Shown: piece by piece, positions 1 to 6,778 of the stretch
Layout: each line of letters begins with the position of its first letter
Numbering within the stretch: position 1 is the first letter of the stretch
Assembly (NCBI GenBank): GCA_947177005.1
Contig: CAMWSZ010000002.1
Coordinates: forward strand, 1-31,890
DNA length: 31,890 nucleotides
Source of the DNA: an uncultured Clostridia bacterium
GTDB taxonomy: Bacteria; Bacillota; Clostridia; Oscillospirales; Oscillospiraceae
Direction: 5' to 3'
Made by a program: the position numbers and the translations under genes
The notes under the pieces: generated by a model
The model's input: the letters and a program-made list of their open reading frames with translations, nothing else
Told to the model about the DNA's origin: nothing
The model's database searches: none

Positions 1-747
1 CTGGGACGGTGCGACCATTTGACGCAGGCCGGAATCGAGCCGGTCCGGCAAATCACGGGCCGCGACAGAAACCGTATGGCGATCATGGGCGACATCCTGT
101 CGGCGGCGTCCTTCGGAATCGACACCATGCTGGCCCTGACCGGCGACCACCCGGTTGTGGGCGACTGCAAGGACAGCAAGCCGGTCTATGACCTGGATTC
201 CGTGGGCATTCTGCGGATGCTCTCGGAAATGGAGGCCACCGGCAAGGACTGCGGCGGAAATGCGCTGGCAGGCGGCGCACCGGTATTCTTCAAGGGCGCG
301 GCGGTGACGCCGGTGTATGAGCCGCTGATCCTGCAAATCAACAAGCTCCGCCAGAAGGTGGATGCCGGCGCCCGGTACATACAGACGCAGGGCATCTTTG
401 ACCTGGACAGCCTGAAACGGTTTATGGAAGCAGTCGATAAAGCGGGAATCAGCGTTCCGGTTATGGCGGGGATCATTCCGCTGAAGTCGGCGGGCATGGC
501 AAAGTTCATGAATGAGAACGTGCCTGGTATCGCGGTGCCGCAGGAGATGATAGACCGGCTGGCGGCTGCTGCGGAGGACGGAAAGGCGCGGGGCGTCAAG
601 GGCCTGCCTGTGGCGTTGGGGATCGAAATGGCGGCGGAGCTGATCGCCGGAATCCACGACGGAAATATCTGTCCGGGCGTCCATATCATGGCTATTGGCG
701 CGGAACGCAATGTGCCTGAAATCTTGGAGCGTGCCGGAGTACGGTAA
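1..747 (+). CDS. metF: Methylenetetrahydrofolate reductase, 5'-truncated by window edge
   Basis: Flavin-dependent TIM-barrel enzyme interconverting methylene- and methyl-tetrahydrofolate; it supplies methyl groups for methionine or, in acetogenic types, the methyl branch of the Wood-Ljungdahl pathway. The frame is open to base 1, so the real start lies outside the window and about 248 codons are visible. Family marks are QITGRDRNR, LALTGDHP (the equivalent of the LRGD segment), KVDAGARYIQTQ and VMAGIIPL, in the order expected for the barrel's second half. The protein ends at ERAGVR with no extra regulatory domain, as in short bacterial forms. A strong hairpin terminator follows 16 bases after the stop codon, so this is the last gene of its transcript. 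Family call is firm; whether it serves acetogenesis or methionine synthesis cannot be told here. Confidence 0.93.
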   Translation: MGRCDHLTQAGIEPVRQITGRDRNRMAIMGDILSAASFGIDTMLALTGDHPVVGDCKDSKPVYDLDSVGILRMLSEMEATGKDCGGNALAGGAPVFFKGAAVTPVYEPLILQINKLRQKVDAGARYIQTQGIFDLDSLKRFMEAVDKAGISVPVMAGIIPLKSAGMAKFMNENVPGIAVPQEMIDRLAAAAEDGKARGVKGLPVALGIEMAAELIAGIHDGNICPGVHIMAIGAERNVPEILERAGVR

Positions 748-763
748 AAAATTCTGCCAAAAA

Positions 764-794
764 CCTCCCCCGCCTGCTACTAGACGGGGGAGGT
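764..794. terminator. Bidirectional intrinsic terminator between metF and the stalk-domain gene
   Basis: A perfect 9-bp stem (CCTCCCCCG at 764-772 with CGGGGGAGG at 785-793) encloses a 12-base loop. On the plus strand it is followed by TTCGTTT; on the minus strand it is followed by a T run and, further on, a longer T tract. It sits between two convergent genes and can end both transcripts. Confidence 0.85.
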
Positions 795-806
795 TCGTTT
801 GGATAA

Positions 807-1547
807 TTATTTCAGAATTGTGTTGAAAATAAAGGAATTAGGATATGTTAAGCGTGGATACTCTACTGTCGGGATCTTTTCATATTCAAATGTAAGCTGG
901 GTAGTATTAAGCAGATTAACGTTGAAAGTCTGCGGAACCTGTCCGCCCTTCAGATCGAATTGCCCTAATACACTGCCATTGTCGCCCTTCACATAGAGAG
1001 TGATATCCGCCTCCGAATAGGCCTTAAAAGACAGGCTGCTATATTTGCCGCCCAAATTAAAGGAGCAAAGTTTAGGCTCCTCGTGGTAGTTGTAGTACGT
1101 ACCAAGCCAATGGCTTACACTTTCGCCGCCGATAGACATGACTTGCTTATCTTTACTTTGAAGGAATTGGACCGCCGTTGAGGAAGTATAAGTATACTTT
1201 CTGAGAAATGGGGTATACGGCTCGAAATTCTCAATCAAATCGACACCGTCCGCCGCCTCGCCCAGCAGAACGGTCTTCGTAGCCTGATCCCACTTCACGT
1301 CAACGCCGAAAATATTGCCGATGGCGCGGACGGGCAGATAGGTGGTGCCGTTGTAGGTGATGGGATAAATGGTGCTGCCGTCGGCGGCTTTCAGGGCCTG
1401 GGTCTCGCCGTTGTACTTGACGGTGATTTCGGTGCTGAGATAGGCTTTGATTTCCTGGAGCGTCCCAGCGGCGCTGGCCCCGATGGTCAGGCCGCAGACC
1501 AGAGCCAAAGCAACCGCAAGGGTGGTGAACAGGTTTCTGTGCTTCAT
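807..1547 (-). CDS. Secreted stalk-domain (copper amine oxidase N-like) protein with a C-terminal beta domain
   Basis: A 246-residue exported protein. Residues 1-27 form a signal peptide (basic MKHR, hydrophobic core, cleavage near ASA-AG). Residues about 29-98 match the copper-amine-oxidase N-terminal-like or stalk domain that is common in Clostridia: ITVKYNGE, YPITYNGTTYLPVRAI, WDQATKTVLLG. The remainder (about 105-246) reads as an all-beta module (SFNLGGKYSSLSF, ITLYVKGDNGSVL, QTFNVNL) resembling the NPCBM-type carbohydrate-binding fold; this is a weak call. The start at 1547 is preferred over an ATG 14 codons upstream because AGGAGG lies at normal spacing before it and the signal peptide begins there. 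It has a consensus promoter of its own and is monocistronic. Probable role: surface or wall-associated binding protein, function unproven. Confidence 0.85.
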   Translation of the reverse strand: MKHRNLFTTLAVALALVCGLTIGASAAGTLQEIKAYLSTEITVKYNGETQALKAADGSTIYPITYNGTTYLPVRAIGNIFGVDVKWDQATKTVLLGEAADGVDLIENFEPYTPFLRKYTYTSSTAVQFLQSKDKQVMSIGGESVSHWLGTYYNYHEEPKLCSFNLGGKYSSLSFKAYSEADITLYVKGDNGSVLGQFDLKGGQVPQTFNVNLLNTTQLTFEYEKIPTVEYPRLTYPNSFIFNTILK

Positions 1548-1600
1548 TAAAAGATTCCTCCTCTTGTTGATACCGCTGTCCAACGGCATATGTTGCCAAT

Positions 1601-1629
1601 ATTATAAACCCCCGTTATGCAAATTGCAA
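1601..1629 (-). promoter_or_regulatory. Sigma-A type promoter of the stalk-domain protein gene
   Basis: Read on the minus strand: -35 TTGCAA (1624-1629), 17-bp spacer, -10 TATAAT (1601-1606). A small UUCG-loop hairpin (ATTTGC/GCAAAT, 1644-1659) lies just upstream of the -35. The secreted CAP-protein gene near 16206 has the same -35 and -10 hexamers and spacing, and a GGGGG run in its spacer as here. Confidence 0.75.
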
Positions 1630-1664
1630 GCTGTACCCGTCCGATTTGCTTCGGCAAATTCGAC

Positions 1665-1697
1665 AAAAAAGCCGGGTATCCATATTTGGATACCCGG
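1665..1697 (-). terminator. Terminator of the tRNA-Gln transcript
   Basis: On the minus strand a perfect 10-bp stem (CCGGGTATCC / GGATACCCGG, 1672-1697) with a 6-base loop is followed by CTTTTTTG. It begins 4 bases after the encoded CCA end, typical of a single-tRNA transcript. Confidence 0.88.
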
Positions 1698-1700
1698 TTC

Positions 1701-1774
1701 TGGCAGCGGGAGAAGGATTCGAACCCTCACATACGGAGTCAGAGTCCGCTGTGCTACCCTTACACAATCCCGCT
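1701..1774 (-). tRNA. tRNA-Gln (anticodon CUG)
   Basis: A 74-base cloverleaf on the minus strand including an encoded CCA. Acceptor AGCGGGA pairs with TCCCGCT, discriminator G. The D stem is GTGT/GCAC. The anticodon stem is GCGGA/TCCGT with loop CTCTGAC, giving anticodon CTG, which reads CAG (Gln). The T arm is GAGGG-TTCGAAT-CCTTC. It is flanked by its own promoter and terminator and stands alone rather than in a tRNA cluster. The TTCGAAT loop and loop geometry are normal, so it should be functional. Confidence 0.93.
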
Positions 1775-1796
1775 ATGTCCTTGACGAACAATCCCT

Positions 1797-1824
1797 ATTA
1801 TACTCATTTCTGCGGATTTGTCAA
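1797..1824 (-). promoter_or_regulatory. Promoter of tRNA-Gln
   Basis: Minus strand: consensus -35 TTGACA (1819-1824), 16-bp spacer, consensus -10 TATAAT (1797-1802), placed about 22 bases before the mature 5' end. A near-perfect promoter is expected for a stable RNA gene. Confidence 0.88.
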
Positions 1825-1890
1825 GCACCAATTTTATTTTCCCGGAAAAATTTTTCGCTCACAAATTTATCTGCACAGTTCCCTCCGACA

Positions 1891-1919
1891 TTGACAGGCC
1901 GGGACCGGTGTGGTAATCT
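1891..1919 (+). promoter_or_regulatory. Promoter of the aminotransferase-aldolase-kinase operon
   Basis: TTGACA (1891-1896), 17-bp spacer, TAATCT (1914-1919), then about 40 bases to the first start codon. The leader between is too short for a riboswitch and no operator-like inverted repeat is evident. Confidence 0.75.
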
Positions 1920-1960
1920 GAACATATGGAAACAGCCAATCTAACGCGGGAGGTATCGTT

Positions 1961-3445
1961 ATGGGCTATCATGGGTTTGCGATTGACCAGTATCTGGACG
2001 CGCAGAACGTCACCCGGCAGCTTGACGGGCTGATGCGGAAACCGGTGTACTCCGTCCGGCCGGAGGTGCTGAAGGGCTATGTGGACAACTTTTTCAATGC
2101 CAGGTGCCTGAAATCAAAGGAGATGATCCGGCAGGCGAAAAAAACAATTCCGGGCGGCGTGCAGCATAATCTTGCCTTCAACTATCCCTTCCCTATCGTC
2201 ATTACGAAGGCCGAGGGCGCGAAGCTTTACGATATCGACGGCAACTGGTACTATGACCTGCTCCAGGCCGGAGGCCCCACCCTGCTGGGCAGCAATCCCC
2301 CGGCAGTGCGGGAGCAGGTGATCGAGCTGCTGAATACCTGCGGTCCCTCCACCGGACTGTTTCACGAGTTTGAGTACAGGCTGGCGAAAAAAATATCGGA
2401 TCTGGTCCCCTCCGTGGAGATGTTCCGGATGCTTGGCTCCGGGACCGAGGCCGCCATGTGCGCGGCGCGTATCGCACGGCTGAAAACCGGAAAAAAGAAT
2501 ATCCTGAAAATGGGCGGCGCGTATCACGGCTGGTCCGACCAGCTCGCCTACGGCATCCGCGTGCCGGGAACTAAGGGCCTGCTGTCGAAGGGCGTGCCGG
2601 ACTTTGTGTTCCGGCATACCGGCGAGTTCTTCCCCAACGATCTGGAGGATCTGGAGCGGAAGCTGAAAGCCAACCGTTTCACAGGCGGCACCGCCGCCGT
2701 ATATCTGGAGCCGCTGGGTCCGGAGAGCGGCACGCGGCCCGTTTCCAAGGAATTTGTCAGGGGCGCGGCAAGGCTGGCCCGGCAGTATGGCGCACTGCTG
2801 GTTTTTGACGAGGTTGTGACGGGCTTCCGGGTTGGTTTGAGCGGTGCACAGGGCTATTTCGGCGTGGACCCGGATCTTACCGTCTTTGGGAAAATCATCG
2901 CGGGCGGTTATCCGGGCGCGGGCGGCGTGGGCGGCCACCGGGACTGCATGGCTTATCTGGGTGCGGGTCTGGATTCCTCCGGGAAAAAGGTTCCAAAGGC
3001 TATGTGCGGCGGCACAATGGCCGCTACCCCGATTTCCTGCGTGGCGGGGTACTATACCCTCTGCGAGATTGAACGCACCAACGCCTGCGAAACCGCCGGA
3101 CGCATGGGAGACCGTCTCACAAAGGGCTTGCAGGCACTGATAAAAAAATACGGCCTGCCCTTTGTGGCTTTCAATCAGGGGTCCATTTGTCATCTGGACA
3201 ACGCCGGAACCATGCATTTCTTCATTGACTGGAAAAAGCCGTGGAAGATTCCCGAAGTCCTGAAACAGACCAAAGTCCGGCAGAGAGAAATGGAGCGTAT
3301 GGGCGCGGCCTATATGGCGGAGGGCATCGTCACGCTGGCCGGTTCCCGGCTCTACACCAGCGCCGCCTATACGGAAGAGATGATCGACGATGTGCTGGCA
3401 CGGTTTGAACGGGTGCTGGCGGGCTGCGGGCCGCTGGCCGGGTGA
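1961..3445 (+). CDS. PLP-dependent class III aminotransferase (glutamate-1-semialdehyde aminomutase-like)
   Basis: A 494-residue cytoplasmic fold-type I PLP enzyme. Visible marks are GSGTEA (159-164, phosphate-binding region), YHGWSD (188-193), DEVVTGFR (283-290, the Asp that contacts the pyridine nitrogen) and FGKIIAGGYP with the Schiff-base lysine K311. These are the marks of the GSA-aminomutase/class III group. It has about 50 extra N-terminal residues (1-55) compared with true HemL, and no haem-synthesis genes are nearby, so a HemL role is unlikely. GGGAGG precedes the ATG. It is the first gene of an operon with an aldolase (overlapping by 4 bases) and a sugar kinase, so it probably transaminates an aldehyde or keto intermediate of a carbon-source pathway. 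The substrate cannot be read from sequence. Confidence 0.88.
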   Translation: MGYHGFAIDQYLDAQNVTRQLDGLMRKPVYSVRPEVLKGYVDNFFNARCLKSKEMIRQAKKTIPGGVQHNLAFNYPFPIVITKAEGAKLYDIDGNWYYDLLQAGGPTLLGSNPPAVREQVIELLNTCGPSTGLFHEFEYRLAKKISDLVPSVEMFRMLGSGTEAAMCAARIARLKTGKKNILKMGGAYHGWSDQLAYGIRVPGTKGLLSKGVPDFVFRHTGEFFPNDLEDLERKLKANRFTGGTAAVYLEPLGPESGTRPVSKEFVRGAARLARQYGALLVFDEVVTGFRVGLSGAQGYFGVDPDLTVFGKIIAGGYPGAGGVGGHRDCMAYLGAGLDSSGKKVPKAMCGGTMAATPISCVAGYYTLCEIERTNACETAGRMGDRLTKGLQALIKKYGLPFVAFNQGSICHLDNAGTMHFFIDWKKPWKIPEVLKQTKVRQREMERMGAAYMAEGIVTLAGSRLYTSAAYTEEMIDDVLARFERVLAGCGPLAG

Positions 3446-4545
3446 CGGCGATGTATGAGGAAAACGAGGCCCGGCGTCTGAGCGTGCAGGCGGCACGGCG
3501 GCTGCTGGAGGCGGGTTTGACCGCCCGTACCTGGGGAAATATCAGCGCACGGGTCGCAAAGGACCGGTTTGTGATTACCCCCAGCGGTTTGGCCTATGAA
3601 ACGCTGCGGCCGGAACAGTTGGTTTTAATGGATCTGTCGGGCCGCGTCCTGGGCGGCGGCAGGCCCTCCAGTGAAAAAGGAATCCATGCCGATGCCTACC
3701 GCCTGCATCCCGAGGTGCGGTTTGTGATCCATACGCATCAGGACAATGCGTCGGTGGCCAGCACGGCGGGGCTGGATCTGACCCCTTCTCATCCGCTGCT
3801 GAACGGCTGCGTGCCCTGCGCTGCCTACGGGATGCCGTCCACGGACAGGCTGCGGCGGGCGGTGGCGGAGCAGGAAAAACAGTGGCCGGAAAGCCCGGCC
3901 ATACTGCTGCGGAGCCACGGGGCGCTGTGCATGGGTGCGTCCATGGAGGACGCTTTCGCCGCAGCGGAGGCGCTGGAAACGGTGTGCGGAGAGTTCATAC
4001 AGGCACGGCTGGGACACCTGCCCCGGTCCCGCGTACCGGATTGGGGCGTCAGCCAGCGTCGCGGCGACGCATTTATTCTGACACGGTACGGACGCCGCAC
4101 GGCGTTTGCCGTCCGCGCCGAACGCCACCCCCTGGCCGCTGCCATACATGCCGCCATTTATCAGAACAGTGTTGTACAATACATCGCCCACGAGACCGCG
4201 CCGGAGGTGATTTTAGCCGGCAGGCGCGGCGTGACCATGCGTCCCATGCTGGACGATCTGGCGCAGATTGCCGGTGTGGACATCCGGTGCGCGGGTGCGT
4301 CCCCGGGACAGGCCGCCGCCGCACTGCGGAACCGCAATGCCGTATTATTGCGGGGCGCGGGCGCACTGTGTACCGGTATGACAGAGGACGATGTGCTGGC
4401 GGTGCGGGCCATTCTGCGGAAGGGCTGCCGGGCATGGCTGCTGGCGGACACCGTGCCGTCGTGCAGGCCCCTGGGCCGGATTGACGCATGGATGCAGAGG
4501 ACAATTTATGTGATGCAGTATGCCAAGAAAAAGAATTCCCAATAA
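3442..4545 (+). CDS. Class II aldolase/adducin-family protein with a degenerate second module
   Basis: A 367-residue protein, against about 210-230 for a single L-fuculose-phosphate-type aldolase. Module 1 (about 10-190) carries the expected WGNISAR (31-37), E78 in SSEKG, the zinc motif H97-T-H99-Q and LLRSHGALC with H159; together these form a normal zinc site. Module 2 (about 220-345) repeats the pattern in eroded form: IHAAIYQN where IHTHQDN stands in module 1, and LLRGAGALC where LLRSHGALC stands, with A306 replacing the His. So one active and one metal-less module are likely. The GTG at 3442 overlaps the previous stop; an ATG at 3451 is an alternative start. The role would be retro-aldol cleavage or epimerisation of a sugar phosphate made by the downstream kinase (inference). 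Confidence 0.85.
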   Translation: MTAMYEENEARRLSVQAARRLLEAGLTARTWGNISARVAKDRFVITPSGLAYETLRPEQLVLMDLSGRVLGGGRPSSEKGIHADAYRLHPEVRFVIHTHQDNASVASTAGLDLTPSHPLLNGCVPCAAYGMPSTDRLRRAVAEQEKQWPESPAILLRSHGALCMGASMEDAFAAAEALETVCGEFIQARLGHLPRSRVPDWGVSQRRGDAFILTRYGRRTAFAVRAERHPLAAAIHAAIYQNSVVQYIAHETAPEVILAGRRGVTMRPMLDDLAQIAGVDIRCAGASPGQAAAALRNRNAVLLRGAGALCTGMTEDDVLAVRAILRKGCRAWLLADTVPSCRPLGRIDAWMQRTIYVMQYAKKKNSQ

Positions 4546-4615
4546 TGGATCGTCGGGTACCGGCGAATTCCAAAGATTTTATTAACGCAGCAGCAGAGGA
4601 GGAGGAGGCAGCTTT

Positions 4616-6217
4616 ATGACCTATGTACTGGCTTACGACGTGGGCACCACCGGCGTCAAAACCTGCCTGTTCGGCATTGACCGGAAAATTACACTGCTTG
4701 CCAGCGCCCAGCAGGGCTACGGCCTCTACATCCTGCCCAACGGCGGGGCGGAACAGGATGCCGGCGAATGGTGGGACGCCATGTGCTCCACCACAAAAGC
4801 CCTCTTCCGTGACTGCGGAATCTCCCCCCATGAAGTAGCCGGGATTTCCTTCTGCTCCCAGATGCAGGGTCTTGTGCTGGTAGACCAAAACGGCGTGCCT
4901 GTGCGCCGCCCGATGAGCTATATGGACCAGCGGGCGGGCCGTGAACTCAAAAAGGGCCTGGCCTACGGTCCGCAGATTGCCGGGGCCAACGTGGGGAAAT
5001 TGCTGAAAAGCCTGCGGATTACCGGCGCGGTGTCCAACAGCGTCAAGGACCCGCTGTGGAAATATAAGTGGGTGCAGGCCAATGAGCCGGAAAACTTCCG
5101 GAAAGCAGGCAAATGGCTGGATGTAAAGGAATATCTGCTGATGCGCTGTACCGGCAGGGCGGTCATGACGGAAGACTCCGCTTATGCCACCCTCCTCTAT
5201 GATACCCGGAAAGGCCATGAAGGATGGAGCGGAGAGCTGTGCCGTCTGTTCGGGGTGGACCGCCGTCATCTCCCGCCCATTATCCGTGCGGAGGAGCAGG
5301 CCGGTTCCCTCACCGTCCGTGCCGCCGCGGAGCTGGGCCTCGCTATGGGCACTCCCGTCTTCGGCGGCGGCGGCGACGCCGCGCTGATTGGCGTAGGCTC
5401 CGGCGCGGCTGCCGTGGGCAGTACGCATATCTACTGCGGAACCTCCGGATGGGTGTCCACGGTCACGGATAAACAGCAGGTGGATGTGTCCGCCATGATC
5501 GCCGCCATTGTGGGGGCGCAGAAGGGCCGCTTCAACTACTTCGCCGAGATGGAGACCGCCGGAAAATGCCTGGAATGGGTGAAGGACCACCTCGCCCTGG
5601 ACGAAATCGGGATCTATCTGGAGAAAAAAGACGTTGCGGCCAGCCGGGAGGCCGTCTACGCCAGCCTGTACGACTACTTGGGCGAAACGGTAAAACGCTG
5701 TCCGCCGGGGGCGAACGGCGTGCTCTTCACCCCCTGGCTCCACGGCAACCGCTGCCCCTTTGAGGACCCGGACGCCGCGGGCATGTTTTTTAATATTCGC
5801 CTTGGTACAGGCAAAACAGAGCTGATTCGCGCCGTGGTGGAGGGCGTGTGCTTTCATCTGCGGTGGATGCTGGAGTGTCAGGCCAGAAAGGTGCCCACAT
5901 CCAATCCTGTCCGTTTTGCGGGCGGCGGGGCGCTGTCGCCCGTGACCAGTCAGATCCTCGCCGATATCACCGGCAGAACCATTCAGGTGGCCGCCAGCCC
6001 CCAGAACGCCGGGGCGGTGGGCGCGGCGGCAGTGATTGGCGTGGGACTGGGGATCATCCCGGATCTCGACGCCGCAGGTTCGTTTATCCCCCCGGAACAT
6101 ACCTATGTGCCGGATTTAAAAAACAAAGCCGTCTATGAACGGAATTATGAGACGTTCCGGAAGCTGTATTCCGCCAATAAAGCCCTGTTCCGGACGATGA
6201 ATCAGTCCAGCATATGA
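4616..6217 (+). CDS. FGGY-family carbohydrate kinase (xylulokinase-like)
   Basis: A 533-residue cytoplasmic sugar kinase of the actin-like ATPase fold. The N-terminal FGGY domain starts with YDVGTTGVK (phosphate-binding loop, 7-15), followed by EQDAGEWWD, FCSQMQG and SYMDQRAG. The C-terminal domain begins near GGGGDAA (catalytic-Asp region) and continues with CGTSGWVS, TPWLHGNRCPFEDP, FAGGGALSPV and SPQNAGAVGAA. Length is normal for the xylulokinase/gluconokinase group. A purine-rich GAGGAGGAGG ribosome site precedes the ATG. It lies 70 bases after the aldolase with no terminator between, so it is read as the third gene of the same operon. It probably phosphorylates a ketose or related polyol-derived sugar before aldolase cleavage; specificity is unknown. 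No transporter for the substrate is encoded nearby. Confidence 0.9.
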   Translation: MTYVLAYDVGTTGVKTCLFGIDRKITLLASAQQGYGLYILPNGGAEQDAGEWWDAMCSTTKALFRDCGISPHEVAGISFCSQMQGLVLVDQNGVPVRRPMSYMDQRAGRELKKGLAYGPQIAGANVGKLLKSLRITGAVSNSVKDPLWKYKWVQANEPENFRKAGKWLDVKEYLLMRCTGRAVMTEDSAYATLLYDTRKGHEGWSGELCRLFGVDRRHLPPIIRAEEQAGSLTVRAAAELGLAMGTPVFGGGGDAALIGVGSGAAAVGSTHIYCGTSGWVSTVTDKQQVDVSAMIAAIVGAQKGRFNYFAEMETAGKCLEWVKDHLALDEIGIYLEKKDVAASREAVYASLYDYLGETVKRCPPGANGVLFTPWLHGNRCPFEDPDAAGMFFNIRLGTGKTELIRAVVEGVCFHLRWMLECQARKVPTSNPVRFAGGGALSPVTSQILADITGRTIQVAASPQNAGAVGAAAVIGVGLGIIPDLDAAGSFIPPEHTYVPDLKNKAVYERNYETFRKLYSANKALFRTMNQSSI

Positions 6218-6232
6218 GAGGAGTGTGAGGCT

Positions 6233-6646
6233 GTGAAGGAAGCGCTGAGATCCCTGAAATTCACCCTGTTTTCCCTCTCCGCCGGGATCATTGAGATGAC
6301 TGCGTTCTCCCTGCTCAATGAGGCCACCGCCTGGAGCTACTGGCCCTGCTATCTGATCGCGCTGTCGCTGTCGGTGCTGTGGAACTTCACGCTGAACCGG
6401 CGGTATACGTTCCAGTCGGCTAACAACGTGCCGAAGGCAATGGCATTGGTGTTCGGGTTTTACTGCGTGTTTACGCCGCTGTCCGCCTGGCTGGGAAGCT
6501 GGCTCGCCGATACCCTGCTGTGGAATGAGTATTTGGTCACGGTCATCAATATGCTGGCGAATTTTGTGCTGGAATACCTCTTTGACCGGTTTGTGGTTTT
6601 CCGGGATTCCCTGGATACCAACAGCATCGCAAAAAGGAAACAGTAA
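6233..6646 (+). CDS. GtrA-family small membrane protein
   Basis: A 137-residue protein with four hydrophobic segments (about 11-31, 38-52, 66-88, 98-118) and the family signature NFTLNRRYTF after the second segment, plus FDRFVVFR at the end. GtrA proteins are thought to move lipid-linked sugars across the membrane or support surface polysaccharide glucosylation. The GTG start at 6233 is supported by GAGAGGAG just upstream. It follows the sugar kinase by 15 bases, so it is probably co-transcribed, although its usual partner (a GtrB-like glycosyltransferase) is absent. Whether it belongs functionally with the catabolic genes is open. Confidence 0.85.
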   Translation: MKEALRSLKFTLFSLSAGIIEMTAFSLLNEATAWSYWPCYLIALSLSVLWNFTLNRRYTFQSANNVPKAMALVFGFYCVFTPLSAWLGSWLADTLLWNEYLVTVINMLANFVLEYLFDRFVVFRDSLDTNSIAKRKQ

Positions 6647-6657
6647 TAGAAAATGAC

Positions 6658-6715
6658 ATGCTCCCTCTATAGATGACAGTTTTTATTATTTCACTGTCTC
6701 TCACTGAGGGAGCAT
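6658..6715. terminator. Two-tier hairpin between convergent gtrA-like gene and mnmA
   Basis: The outer stem is ATGCTCCCTC (6658-6667) with GAGGGAGCAT (6706-6715), a perfect 10 bp. Inside it GACAGT (6675-6680) pairs with ACTGTC (6693-6698) around a T/A-rich loop. It lacks a strong T run on either side, so termination is likely but not certain; it could also be a small dispersed inverted-repeat element. The remaining bases of this 132-base gap hold nothing recognisable. Confidence 0.5.
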
Positions 6716-6778
6716 ATCATATTTAGATAATGTAGAGGTATGCCAAACAAAGAGAAAGGAATTGCAAGCGGTATTTCA

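Noticed and set aside
1701..1774. tRNA-Gln as the attachment site of an integrated element
   Set aside because: No integrase, no duplicated tRNA 3' end seen in the window, and both neighbours look like ordinary chromosomal genes.
1920..1960. Riboswitch or T-box before the aminotransferase operon
   Set aside because: The leader after the -10 is only about 40 bases and contains no stable fold or T-box sequence.
2114..3496. Long minus-strand open frame opposite the aminotransferase
   Set aside because: Same reason: composition shadow, with no supporting signals.
4073..6100. Very long open frame on the minus strand opposite the aldolase and sugar kinase genes
   Set aside because: It mirrors GC-rich coding sequence on the other strand, has no ribosome site or domain pattern, and the plus-strand genes there have clear family motifs.
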